64,000 nucleotides of DNA from NCBI GenBank assembly GCA_963971425.1, contig OZ020524.1:744001-808000 (forward strand). The letters run 5' to 3'. Within the stretch, counting starts at the first letter, position 1, and the number at the start of each line of letters is the position of its first letter. The position numbers and the translations under genes are program-made. Of the stretch, positions 1 to 10,980 are shown in pieces. The notes under the pieces are model-generated. The model worked only from the letters and a program-made list of their open reading frames with translations, ran no database searches and was not told the origin of the DNA. The stretch comes from Bryoerythrophyllum caledonicum (taxonomy: Eukaryota; Streptophyta; Bryopsida; Pottiales; Pottiaceae).

Positions 1-670
1 ATCCAGCATCGCTTTCCTGAAGAGAGCTCACGGTGTTGGCACAGGCCGAGCATCCATGGGCATGGATGGCCATGGCGTTGAGAGAGACGAAATCGATGCC
101 GCCCCAGGTGAAGCGGCTGCCGCAGGTGTCGTCCAAGCCTGGGAACGAGGCGGCGAAGCGGGGCAAGCGGGAGGCGAATCCGGGGTCGTGGTGGTCGCCG
201 ACGTCGTGATTGCCCACCACGACGTGGATGGGCAGCTTGGCCGCTTTGAACGGGCGCACCAGCCCCCAGAACCGCGCCACCACTGCGCTCCACTGCGCGT
301 CCGTCGACCTCCGCCCCGCGTCCGACACATCCCCCATCACCACCAGCGCATCCGGCCTCACTCCCCTGTACACCCTCTGCAACCAAAGACACACACATCA
401 AATGGAAGAACTCACAGAGCTCGAAACTCGCACTCACCTCGTAACACATACCTGGAACACGGATCGCATGAAGGACTCGCGGCGCACGCGGTCCACCCAC
501 GCCGTGCCAGGGCCAGCCAGATGGAGATCCGCTACCACCATGATCTTGAAAGCGGAGGCATCCGGCGGCGCGCCGTCGCAGGAGGGCTCCATCAAAACAT
601 GGTGCCACACCAGCAACGCGCCCGTGATGCACAGCAGCAGCACAAACACATTCTGCGCCTTGGACGCCAT
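1..670 (-). CDS. Metallophosphoesterase, MPPE1/PGAP5/Cdc1-like (partial, 3' end outside window)
   Basis: Two exons are visible on the minus strand. Exon 1 is 670-452, starting at the Met of MASKAQNVF; exon 2 is 376-1 and runs off the window. The intron (451-377) has gt..ag ends and joins in phase 0. The N-terminus has one hydrophobic segment (about residues 8-22, VFVLLLCITGALLVW), which suggests a signal anchor in the secretory pathway. The metal-binding motifs of the calcineurin-like fold appear in order: DLHL (D-x-H) in exon 1, then GDVSDAG (GDxxDxG) and GNHDVG (GNHD) in exon 2. The spacing and the segment before GNHD resemble the Cdc1/MPPE1 group, known in other eukaryotes for GPI-anchor remodelling; the substrate here is inferred. 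An in-frame ATG at 730 would add 20 residues ahead of the hydrophobic segment and is less likely. The gene is divergent with the thioredoxin gene. Confidence 0.85.
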
Positions 671-915
671 GAGTGAAATTACAGCTCCTGATCCCCGATC
701 AAGGGTGTAGGCGGAGAAGAAAATCTGCAAAACCTACCGACCCCACCCAGTCGCGGCAGTGGGTCCACGTGCCGCGCCGCGCCTCCCTCGCGTCCTTGTC
801 GCCCTTAACTTTTCCTCTCTGCCTCTCTCCCACATCTTCTTCTCCAGCGGTACTGTCCTTCTTCGTCTCCTTCGCCTTCTTCGTGCGCTCTCCTGCGCGT
901 TGTGGAGCAGAGGGG
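671..915. promoter_or_regulatory. Shared divergent promoter region
   Basis: These 245 bp lie between the start codons of the metallophosphoesterase (-) and the TRX z gene (+) and must hold both 5' UTRs and core promoters. The part nearest the thioredoxin gene is pyrimidine-rich (cttctcc/tctctc runs at about 830-880), a common feature of plant core promoters that lack a TATA box. I see no clear TATA box on either strand. Co-regulation of the pair is inferred only. Confidence 0.5.
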
Positions 916-2246
916 ATGGCATGCATGGCTTCTTCCGTGGCGTCTGTGGCGACCACGTCTCTGCCGCCGCGACGGTGCGCATCCCCGCGTGCGCGCTCGT
1001 CGTGCCGGCTCGGATTAGGACTTAGGAAAGCGGAGTCGTCCTTTACAGGAATGCGTGTCCAGGTGCGCGCGCCAGCGTGTGCGAGGACGCAGAGTGCGCG
1101 ATTAGGAATTCGCTCGGCGGGCGCCAAGGGAGATTACCTCGTGGTATGCACGCCTCCTCTCGTTCCTCCTCGTTTTCTCTTCCTCTCTTGAGGGGTTTTA
1201 TTAGGGTTTTGTGAATTTCGTTGTTTCCAGCAAAAGGTTTCGGCGCGGGAATTGGACGACATTCTGGCGAACGAGAGGAATTCGCCCATGGTTGTGGACT
1301 TCTATGCGACCTGGTGTGGGCCGTGTATATTGCTCGCTCAAGAACTGGAACAGGTGCTTGTCTCTTCTCGCAAATTAGGGTTTGTTGTTCGGCGGCAATT
1401 GCGTGATTTCGTTCTACTTTCTAACTGCAAACATGTGCTGCCGTGCAGCTTGCTGTGGAGTACGGCGACCGGGTTCGGTTTCTGAAGATTGACACCGATG
1501 AAGAGCACGAGCTCGCAAACCAAATGGAGGTCAGTCCCTGTTCCTTTCCCCCTCCAAACAAAGGCAACAGGCCGCAACAGAGCTCTTTCTAGACTCATGT
1601 GCATCTTTAATCATGCTTGATGGTCCTCACATATGAAGATAACGTAATGTTCTAAGCACTGTTCACATCTACACTAGCTGTATCGGTGAAAAACTCGCCC
1701 TGTATTTGCAGCTAGATTCTTCCTAGTTCTTGCCACCTAACTCCCACGCTCTTTAAGGATGCATCACCTGCCATCTCACCTCATTCATGAGCATATCCTT
1801 CAATTCCATTGCTTGTTTCACCCACTCGATTAAATGGAGCACATTGCTTGCAACACATTTGTGATGCTTGGAGCCAGTGTTCCATCTTACGTCACTCATC
1901 TACTAATGCTTGGAGCACATGGGTCACCTGTCTACTAGTAATACCTGGCCACTCATCTACTAATGGTAATGCTTGGATAGTTGGTCACTCATATCTACTT
2001 ATACTTGGATAGTTGGAGAACATGTTTCGTCATAGTTTTCTCATCTGCTAGTGTTAGGTCATTCTTCTGCTGATGACACATATTTCTTGATAAGGTTTTT
2101 TCTGTTTGTGTTGTTTGAATTGTGTGCAGATTCGGGGGCTGCCGACGATGGTGTTCGTTTCCCCGGACACGGAGAAGCTGGCCATTCGCACGGAAGGGTT
2201 GTTGTCCACCAACGTCATCCGGGACATCATTGAGAAGGAGCTTTAG
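916..2246 (+). CDS. TRXz: Plastid thioredoxin z (CITRX), four exons
   Basis: Exons 916-1143, 1231-1353, 1449-1529 and 2130-2246 (stop TAG) join in phase 0 with gt..ag introns to give 182 residues. The first 60 or so residues are rich in Ser, Arg and Ala and poor in acidic residues, like a chloroplast transit peptide. The mature part has the conserved entry DYLV..VSARELDD, the active site WCGPC inside FYATWCGPCILLAQELE, then LAVEYGDRVRFLKIDTDEE, the cis-Pro motif RGLPTMVF and a C-terminus with IRTEGLL..VIRDIIEKEL. Isoleucine and leucine after WCGPC (ILLAQELE) and the IRTEGL tail are marks of TRX z. In Arabidopsis this protein is an essential subunit of the plastid-encoded RNA polymerase complex. 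The first ATG of MACMASS was chosen; the internal Met four codons on is also possible. Confidence 0.93.
1870..2025. repeat. Degenerate short tandem repeat inside TRX z intron 3
   Basis: Variants of GTCACTCATCTACTAATG and GCTTGGA recur three to four times over about 150 bp in the 600 bp third intron. The units vary in length and spacing. This local duplication probably explains why this intron is much longer than the other two (under 100 bp each). Confidence 0.6.
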
Positions 2247-3097
2247 ACTCGCTCTCCTTCTGTGTTCATTGACTGTGAGTTTATCTATCTGCACATTCCT
2301 GTGGATGTATAGTAGTTAGTGTTTTATGGGGACGGAAATGGCATGTGTGCTGTTGTAGCCTTCCACCAAAATTAATGGCATTCTTCATTCTTCACGTGTT
2401 AGGGATTAAGTGCTTCATTGGCTCTTCCAGGGATGGATTCTTCTGTCAAAATAGCACCATCACTAGCCTTCTCTTCACTTTTTCTCATCAGAAAGATTGA
2501 AGATTTCAGTGTAGATTCCATTCCTTCAATTCCATTTCTCTCCTTTGCCACATTCTCTTAAAGATTTATTCTGTTTTTGATCCATTCTAAAAGTGCCTTC
2601 ACCAGTTCAAAGAGTGAAGGATAAGAAGAAACATTGTATTTCTATTCCTAACCATTTGGTTGAGTGAATTACTAGAGAATGAGAACTAAAAAATTCGTAA
2701 ATTTTGATTGCACAATCGAAAGATCATATTATTATAACATTTTCAGCGAAAATATTTTTCAATTTTCACTTCAAATAAATCAACATTCATTGATATTAAT
2801 TCATTGCAGCCCAATTTTAAGATAATATGTTTAGTAATACATCACATTTTCCGATTATAAATTTAAAAAATATTTATTTAGTATAAAAAATCTCAATGGT
2901 AATAAAAGAGTGTAGTGAAGGTTTTTGAATTGTCCAATGTTGACAAAATGGACTTTGGTTAACATATATATTTACAAAGGATTAATCAAAAAACAAAAGA
3001 ATATTTCTTCAAAGCTACTATCTTCCTCCATCTTTATCAGAGAATTTAGAAATTAGTGATTGAAATTGACATTGTAAGAATGTGTCGAAAATTCTTT
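2247..3097. other. TRX z 3' flank and intergenic DNA
   Basis: The 3' UTR of TRX z should occupy the first few hundred bases. After that the sequence is AT-rich with no conserved ORF, RNA gene or recognisable element. Confidence 0.6.
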
Positions 3098-3873
3098 GAC
3101 CCCTAAAGGCCCAATGTCTCCTTGGGGGACATTTTGAGTTTGGGAAGGGTACCATGTTCTCAAATTTAGGCATGAATTTTTGAATTTTTTTATTAAATGG
3201 CCAAATTTTTATTAGCTTTCCGTAGACATGATTTTTGTAGGAATCCAACTTATGGTTCAAAAGTTACAAATTTTTTTATGTAACATATACAAATAGTGTA
3301 GTGGTTTAGTGCAACATATAACAAATAGTGTAGCAATACTTCAATTATCTCTAAATTGAATTAAAAAATTAAGTTTTTGTCCATTTGAAAAAAAAAAAAA
3401 ATCTTCTTAGAAATAGTAGATGCAAAGATTTCCATTTTCTAAGGATTTTCAAATTTCAAAAATATGAGAAGGATATGATATGTGCAAAACTTGAAGTGTA
3501 TTGTTGCATGGCAGGATTTTTAAGGACATCTTCTTCCCCTCTTCTACTTCTAAAATTTGGTGCACATGTGCCTAATACGATCTTCAAAAAGTTGAAATTA
3601 GAAAATCGTGGTCCGTAGTGCAAAGAAATGTGTCATAGAACGTGGTCAAATTTTGTTGAAGGTGCTTAGTATGACCTCAAGGCTAATATCTTCGGATCCG
3701 TGTGATCAAATCTACACAATTTTTTTACCACATACACTTGTGCAATCCTAGTATAAGATCCTATGGTTAAATATGATAAAAATGTATTTGTTTGCTATTT
3801 GTATTGAATGCATTGAAATTGGTAATTTTCAATGAGTTTGGGTGCTAAAATGTCTTGGGCCTTTAGTGGTTAA
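3098..3873. mobile_element. MITE-like element with GACCCCTAAAGGCCC ends
   Basis: The left end (from about 3099) reads GACCCCTAAAGGCCCAATG. The right end (about 3851-3873) reads TGTCTTGGGCCTTTAGTGGTTAA, its imperfect reverse complement. The 0.78 kb interior is AT-rich and non-coding. The same ends recur at 4487-5578, near 58,828 and at 61,741-63,323, so this is a dispersed family. It encodes no transposase and would depend on one elsewhere. Element limits are approximate. Confidence 0.6.
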
Positions 3874-4486
3874 AGCGTGTTTCCAATTTCCACTTTAGAT
3901 AACATACTACCTTTTGGAACTTTTTCGCTAGTTTTATCAAAATAATGTACCTTTGATAGAAATTACTTTGCATGTTGCTAGGAAGCTAGCTTTCCTCCAA
4001 AAAAAAATAAAAAAATTGATATTGCTTTTACTTATGAACAATAATTGTAAAATAGAATTGAGATCGATGAAGTGGTCGGTCTCATCTTACCCTCCATTGT
4101 TGACATTAACTTATTTGCCACGTATGAAGAATAATTTTCAAATACAAGTTGGAATCATATTTTTAGAAGGAATTGTTCACAATAATTATTTCACAATGTA
4201 ATAGAGTCATCTATCATGATGAAACATCTTGAATTTGAAGTCTATTGTTGGAATGTTGTGAAAGTATTGAACGTTAAGAAGAATTCTACTATCCTCACAA
4301 CATTGCATTTTTCTTCTTATTGGTGGTTCTTGTCTCAAGTAGCAAATAGTATGATTTTTTTAAAAATTGTTGAAAGTGCATGTAAATTGTAATGTAAAAA
4401 ATGGATTTTAGCTTCTCACTTAATTTCATAAGTGTGGATAAATTTCTTGTTTTGTGAAGATCATTGTTACAAGCATGTTGCATGGC
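3874..4486. other. AT-rich intergenic DNA
   Basis: No ORF with codon-like structure, RNA gene or clear repeat was seen here apart from poly-A and poly-T runs. Confidence 0.5.
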
Positions 4487-5578
4487 TTAACCCCTAAGAA
4501 CCCAAGTGTATGTGGGGCGTACGTTTTGGATTTTCGGCATGTATTTTTGAGTGCAAAAAATACTTATGAAATTTTCGTACAACATTGTCCTTGATGAAAT
4601 CTATATGTGGAACTTTTCAAATATGATTTTGGACTTTTGGATCAAAAGTTATTAGCCTTCGAAGGTCAAAATGGGGAGTCTGGACTATAGGGGCAACCAT
4701 GTCAACTAATGCAATTTGAGGAGAAAAATGGGGCAGAATTTTGGGATAGAAAGGGCGAGGAAAGGAATCCAGACTTCTATGCACAAATTATTAATAGAGT
4801 TATTAAAATAAATTTTAAAAAATAGCAAACAACCAACTGTCAGCTGGCCCGCTAGCATCTCGCGCCAGAAGCAGGCCTGCCGAGAATTTTTTATTTTTTT
4901 AAATTATTATTATTATTATTATGATTTTCCGTCTAGTTGCAAGGGCTGTCAATAGCGGGACAAATTGGCCACCTAATTTCCAGCACTACCCTTTCCCATA
5001 ATGCTTTTTCATTCCATATATTCATGAAGATTATGGATTTTACTATTTTTAATCGTTTATTTTTCTAAAATTAGTGAAAAAATAATTTGAAAGTTTCCAC
5101 CATTGGATTCTCAAAGGCAACAACTTGTATGAAACAAACAATTTCATATTATGTAGTAATTGTCATAATTTCGTACCCCCTTTTACTAAAGTATATATTT
5201 CTACATCTATTACCCCTCAAATTGACCTCAAATTTCGCACACAAATAGCTAACAACATATAAGTCGTATTGATAAAAGATTTGATCACATTTCAATGTAA
5301 AGACTAGAAGATATGCCTAGTCAAAATAGGCTGACCTTGCCGGGCAAGGGGGAAAAATACTTTTTCTTGCACTTCAAACGCTATAATCTTCACATCCGTA
5401 CGGTGGATTGCAACCAAATTTGTATTGTAAATTCAAACAAATTTGTATTGTCTATTTTAAGATTGTACGGTTCAAAATCTAAAATTAGACTTTAATGTTA
5501 GATTTTGTTGCCACTTATTGATGATGGCAGTTTTGGAGTGTTTAATGAGGGAAAATGCCTTGGGCTTTTAGGGGTTAA
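4487..5578. mobile_element. MITE-like element with TTAACCCCTAA terminal inverted repeats
   Basis: The left end is TTAACCCCTAAGAACCCAAG at 4487. The right end, TGCCTTGGGCTTTTAGGGGT followed by TAA, finishes at 5578. Both ends carry TTAA, which could be a target duplication (piggyBac-like TTAA, or Harbinger-like TTA/TAA). The interior is non-coding and includes a short (ATT)n run near 4900. A second left-type end (TTAACCTCCAAAGGACCAAA) starts at 5575 and overlaps the right end, suggesting two abutting copies. Confidence 0.6.
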
Positions 5579-7359
5579 CCTCCAAAGGACCAAATGCCTC
5601 CAAAACGGACCTTTTGGGAATCCATGCACGTTCCTATGGTGACAATTCTTGACAATTCTTTTTGAGGCTATTACTTTTGGAAGCACTTTTTAAAAAGCAG
5701 ATGGACACTTTTAAATTTTTTGGAGAATACAATTTTTTTTGAATCCAACATTTGATAAAAATGTTATTTTCCCACAACAATTCTTGAAGGATTGTGCGTA
5801 GTTAGGCAATTTGCCAAGTTACTCAAAAAAATCTTAGTTATTTTCTTACAACTAAATAATGTCACTTCCTTTAAGATTTTACCATAAAAGACCTTTCAAC
5901 ATACTTGCGGTTGTACGAGGGGTTTACCTCAGTTCCTCCATAAAGTTTGACATGAAAAGCCAACTTATGTTCTTGAACAGGAATCACTACAACGCTATTG
6001 ATTGCTATGAAGAGAATTGCAATTTGTCAATGGGAAACAACTTAACACACTTGACAAAAAAAAAACATGTAATATAACAGAGAATGAAACAATTATATTA
6101 TTGTGATGTACAATCTATTTTGGATTGTACATCCAAATGGATTGTAATTTTTTGGTCTAAGCCAGCCCAACAGAGTGCACAACTGCTACGCGGGCACAAA
6201 TTAGGAGGCAAAACGTTGTTTAGACACACCGTGTCCGGACACACACCTCTCACAATGTTACAATGTCCTGCTCACAACCTCACAACTTCATCCACACCAC
6301 CCACACCTTCACAACCTCAAAATCCTAAAACCCCTCACAACCTATTCGGCAGCCATCGGTGATGGGAAACCGTAGGCCACCGTGGCGAGGTGTCGACGTG
6401 GCGGGGATGATGTGGCGAGGGGGCATGGTGGCAGGATGGGGACGGGTCGCGGGTAGGGTGGGCATGGTTGGGTGCCCAGCCAACCGCTCCCCGAAGCCTC
6501 GCCTCCCAACCCACCATCGACGAGGGTTGATAACAAGATCCACTCCATTCCATAGCTTTTGCATAAATTTCAAAAAATATGCATTTGGTACGTAAGTCTA
6601 AACTTCATGATGCAACCAATGATGTCAATGTGATGTGGATCCAGCTTTTTTTTCTTGAGCGAAGGAAAATGAAGTGCTAGACGCTCCAACATTCCTGGTG
6701 AGAGGAGCACAGTGACTTAGCCGCAGAAGCTGAGTTTATGGTCGGTGAGGAGTAGCCGGACTCACCGAGAGGCCCCTATGAACTTTGATCTACGACTCCT
6801 GCAAGGGATGAGTAGAAGGAGAGGGAGTGTTGGAAAGGGCTTCGCCTAGATCTGAGGCCTGGCGATCAACTGGAAGGACTTAGTGCTAGATCAACTCGTG
6901 CAAGATCTGAAGCGTCGGACATTGGTGTTGGAAGTTAGATTGGAAATTGCAAGGGACTTTTTAGTGCTCTGTTGCCCAAATCTGTGTTGTGCTGAATGAA
7001 TCTATCACCTTGCACAAAGTCACTGCAACTCCTTGATCCAGGACTACATCAGCCAAGATTCCAGAACACGAGAAACAAGCCTTGCTGCCTGGCAGAATTT
7101 GCACACCAATCCAGGCTACTTCTAACCTCTCTCCCGTTTATCACTTTTTTGCATTCACATTTTTTGCTTGCTCTTTACTCGATGTACTTTGCACACACAT
7201 TAAGCTATCCATCCAGTACAGCACATACACTAGTCACCTACAAAGTAGCATTAGATTCAATTTTTTTGAAAACTCACTTTGTGTGAGGAGGCGTTGGCAA
7301 AATTTTGGTAGTATAGAATATATCGTCAACTACAAAGGGCGCGACTACAGATTTAATAT
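5579..7359. other. Intergenic DNA with a GC-rich patch at 6,340-6,540
   Basis: The region is mostly AT-rich and non-coding. The patch at about 6,340-6,540 is G-rich on the plus strand and GC-rich compared with its surroundings. It is open in several minus-strand frames, but their products are Pro/Arg/His-rich and unlike any family I know, as expected of a compositional artefact. From 6,640 to 7,360 I see no gene; it may be the 5' leader of the element that follows. Confidence 0.4.
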
Positions 7360-8618
7360 AGGCGGAGACAATTCAAGAGAGCATCCAAGACAACCAATGA
7401 AGACACAACAACAACACCAGATCGGAACATAGCAGAGACAATACAGCAATCACAGCCACAACACCACAGGAGTCAAGGAAACACGCAAGATGAGCAGACA
7501 TTAACCCCAACCACAAAATGAGCACAACATCAACTTCCCTTGGACTCTACGTGCTTCGACTCTACACGTCCAAACTCAACCCGGACATCAAGACTACACA
7601 ACCTAGACTCCAGACACTCGGACACCAAGACCCGACCGACAGAACCTCAACATCTACACCCTATCGACTCAGGAGTACGCCACAACAGCAAAAGCACAGT
7701 TGGCCACTCCATGAATCGCCCTCTCAAATCGCTGCAGAAACCTGACATCAAGACTGCAGACCTACTCTTTCAACGCTCAACGGTTGACGGGACCTGCTCT
7801 CTCGACACTCGATAGGACCTCACCAACAAGACTGGAGTTCACCCCCGAAACCACTCAAAGATTTGCACTCAACGCACTGTGGAACTTCGACAACATGACA
7901 GCACAACAACTACGTAACTTCACCACCGACATCACATGCAAGCTACGCTACCCGACATCAACCCAACAAAACTTGACAACAACAAGAAACAACACCAAAC
8001 CCTGACCCAACCCAACACACACATCGACAGCCTCCGCCAACAGTGAAGCATCGCGTTTGCATCCACGCCCCCCACCAGAAGCATCATCCAAGAAGGCCAA
8101 CTTCACAATGACCAACACAAGGGGGAGCACCAGAAGACAACAACGACCACGATACAATGAGAGAGACCACGGCTTCAGAGGTAAGCGCACGACCCTAGCA
8201 CTACATGTCAGAAGACCTCGAGATTGAGAGAGCAAATCTCAGAAGACTAGAAGCCTTAGGAGAGGGTTTAAGAAAGGAGCGCCATCGGAGTATAGTAGCC
8301 TCGAAATCCCTAGATGAGGGTACAAGACAGGAGCTCTCCCAGAGAGTTATTGGTTGGAAGCCCCCAGGCACAAGGGAGGTGCTCTCGCTTATGAATACAC
8401 ACGAAGACCAAGCGCCTCCTTATATACTTCCAACCTCTCCACCCACTAGGAGATGACAGCCCTAACCATCATTCATAGCCGCCAAAGGTGAACAACCTAC
8501 ATGTGCTAAAGTCTACATCAAACCTCCACGAGTCTACATCGACTTTCCTCCCCGGGTCGAGGTAAGTCCCTTCAAACCTCCCATTCGAACTTTACCACAA
8601 CATAAGGACAACCTTGTC

Positions 8619-10052
8619 ATGAGTAGCAGAAGAGGTATCATATTTGATAAAAAGATGGACGTTGACGATGTGGTTGTGCAAAAAGTAACAGCCTCAAAAG
8701 ATAAAGGTTCAAAAAAAAATGCAGAAGAAACCGGGAGCAGTAAGAAGAGCAAAAACGCCCAAGACAATAGAGGTAAGACCACTAAACCATTGCCACTAAC
8801 CAAAGACTTAAATTTTTGGTTAGGTTTTGAAGCTATGGAGCGCATCGCAATAGAAGAAGGATTGGAAGCACCTCCAAGTGATGAAACAATAGAAGAAATG
8901 ATGTCCAAAAGTCTCAAAGCCAACGAAGTAGAGGAAGCAATGGAAGCAAGAGTGGCATTTCCACAGATCCCCCAACTTCTATATCCATGCAAGAGGGAAG
9001 GAGCACAAGAGAAACACTACAACATCACCCATATCCCACTAGACATCAAGATCAACGAGGCCACAAGTTTGGCCTTGGATTTCCATATTGCAATCTTCTT
9101 CGAACCTGCCATCAATTTTATGTTGCATGATGATGTATTCAACATGATAACTAAAAGACTAGAATCAATGGACATTAAACTAGGCACGAGTCTGATTGAC
9201 CCAATCTACATTCAATGTCATAGTGTCAAATGAAGAGGTAAAAAAGGAGTATGGACGGGGATGTTCAAACTACATTTACTTAATCCCGATATGGATGGCC
9301 TTATGTTGCTCAAAGGCCTTAGGCCCTTCATACTTGTGCTAGACAACCACAAGGTCATTGGTATAGTATGCAAGACCTATCACCATACGGCTAATTCTAC
9401 TAACCTCTCCGTGTGTATTAGAAGTGACTCATTGATAGGTATCCCGGCTCACCAACTATTTACGGATATCCTCCATAATAGCTTTAACTACGACTAAGAC
9501 TTCAAAATCACCGGAGTGCAAAAGGTTGTGAGTGATCCCCATGCCTTCATCTCCACCGCCACCCCGCAACAAGCCTCCAAGATTCAACTCCTCCACGTTA
9601 CAACTCAACACGAAGTCCTTCAAGCAAAGAAAACCTTGACATAAGTCTGTATGACACCCGAAACAAAGGCAAAAAAGGATGCCTTCACTCTCACCCTATC
9701 CCTTTTGCCTATTCTTATGAGTGTTGTTGACACCACTAATGCCATATACAAAGTCCTAGGTAATGATAACACTAAAAACATATGGTTTCATAAAGAGAAT
9801 GTTGAAAGGCATAACGAGAGTGCAAACATGGAATGTGCTAACCCTATCATGTATAGGAAGTTTGTGAAGAAAACAATCAACATTGGAGGAAACCACGTGG
9901 ACTTTGCCCCACACAGGAGGAGCTTGGAAGGAGTGGAACCACCAACTCAAGAACACGTCAAAAGTTTTGGGTTCAATGACATCAACACCGCCATGATTAA
10001 CACCGTTGCAACATTTAAAATTCAAGATGCCCCCACCTCCACAGTCCACTGA
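8619..10052 (+). pseudogene. LINE ORF1-like gene, interrupted
   Basis: Three long reading stretches follow one another on the plus strand: 8619-9233, 9261-9497 and 9651-10,052, separated by stops or frame breaks. The first begins with a Lys/Ser/Asp-rich basic segment (residues about 5-55), followed by an acidic and helical part. I see no CCHC knuckle or RRM. Position before an endonuclease-bearing ORF suggests an ORF1 (RNA-binding) role, but I do not recognise the family. The codon composition here is more balanced than in the G-poor ORF2. Confidence 0.45.
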
Positions 10053-10380
10053 CACCAACGTCACAAAGAAAGACCTAGAAGATGCTTTGGACGAAAACAA
10101 CAAGAAGATGAGGAGAGAATAGAGAATACACCGACAAGTTACACAACAAACTTGTAGCACAAATGGAAAGCATCCAAAATTCCACGCTAGCCACCATTGA
10201 AGCCATGAGAGCCATCAAAGGAAGAGTCAAACCAAGACAAATTGAAGACAGACCGCCAAACGTGTGAAGATCAAAGACCGCATGGTAAAATATACTTACC
10301 ATAACACTAGATATAATAATTCATACCATAAGTCACCAGTACTATACAAGTACACTCGTATGCTATACCAATATCGTACT

Positions 10381-10980
10381 TCTCAATATACTCAATACAA
10401 TTACATACAATTATTTTTATACACATATATATATACAGTTATACATATACTTATATATATACATATACATACAAACTCACACACATTTACTCGCATAAAT
10501 ACAAAAACAAAAATACATATACATCCATACATAGACACACCTACAGTTACAAATACACACCCATACAAACACATACTTTCACAAACACATACAGATATTC
10601 ACCCACACACATACATTTACATAAACAAACAAAAACACTTCCATATAAACTCACATATATACACACACATAATCACATAAGGACACACACACAAACATCT
10701 ACACACTCACACACATATATAAACACACAAAATAAATCCACAAACACACATATACACACATACACACAAGCACATCCACATAATCAAACACACACATAGA
10801 AACACAAAGACACACATACTAATCCATATCCACATACAAACATCCAATCACTTACACACTTAAAAACATATAAAAACACAACTCCAATAACACAACCTCA
10901 TCACCACCCACTTTCAACTTCCAACATATCTACATACACTTGCCTACACACCTACCCTCACACAAACAAATACATATTGC
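10381..10980 (+). repeat. Almost G-free (CA/TA)-rich cryptically simple linker
   Basis: By direct count there are about 12 G in these 600 bases on the plus strand. The sequence is built from ACAC, ATAC and TATA words without a fixed period, so it is cryptically simple rather than a clean microsatellite. It separates the ORF1-like and ORF2 parts of the LINE. The ORF spanning 10,264-10,680 reflects absence of stop codons in this composition, not a real protein. Confidence 0.75.

Noticed and set aside
6325..6573. Overlapping minus-strand ORFs in the GC-rich patch
   Set aside because: Three frames are open at once and the products are Pro/His/Arg-rich without motifs, as expected of a compositional effect.
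10264..10680. 138-codon Tyr/His/Thr-rich ORF
   Set aside because: Product of the G-free ACAC/ATAC sequence, which contains few stop codons; not a protein.
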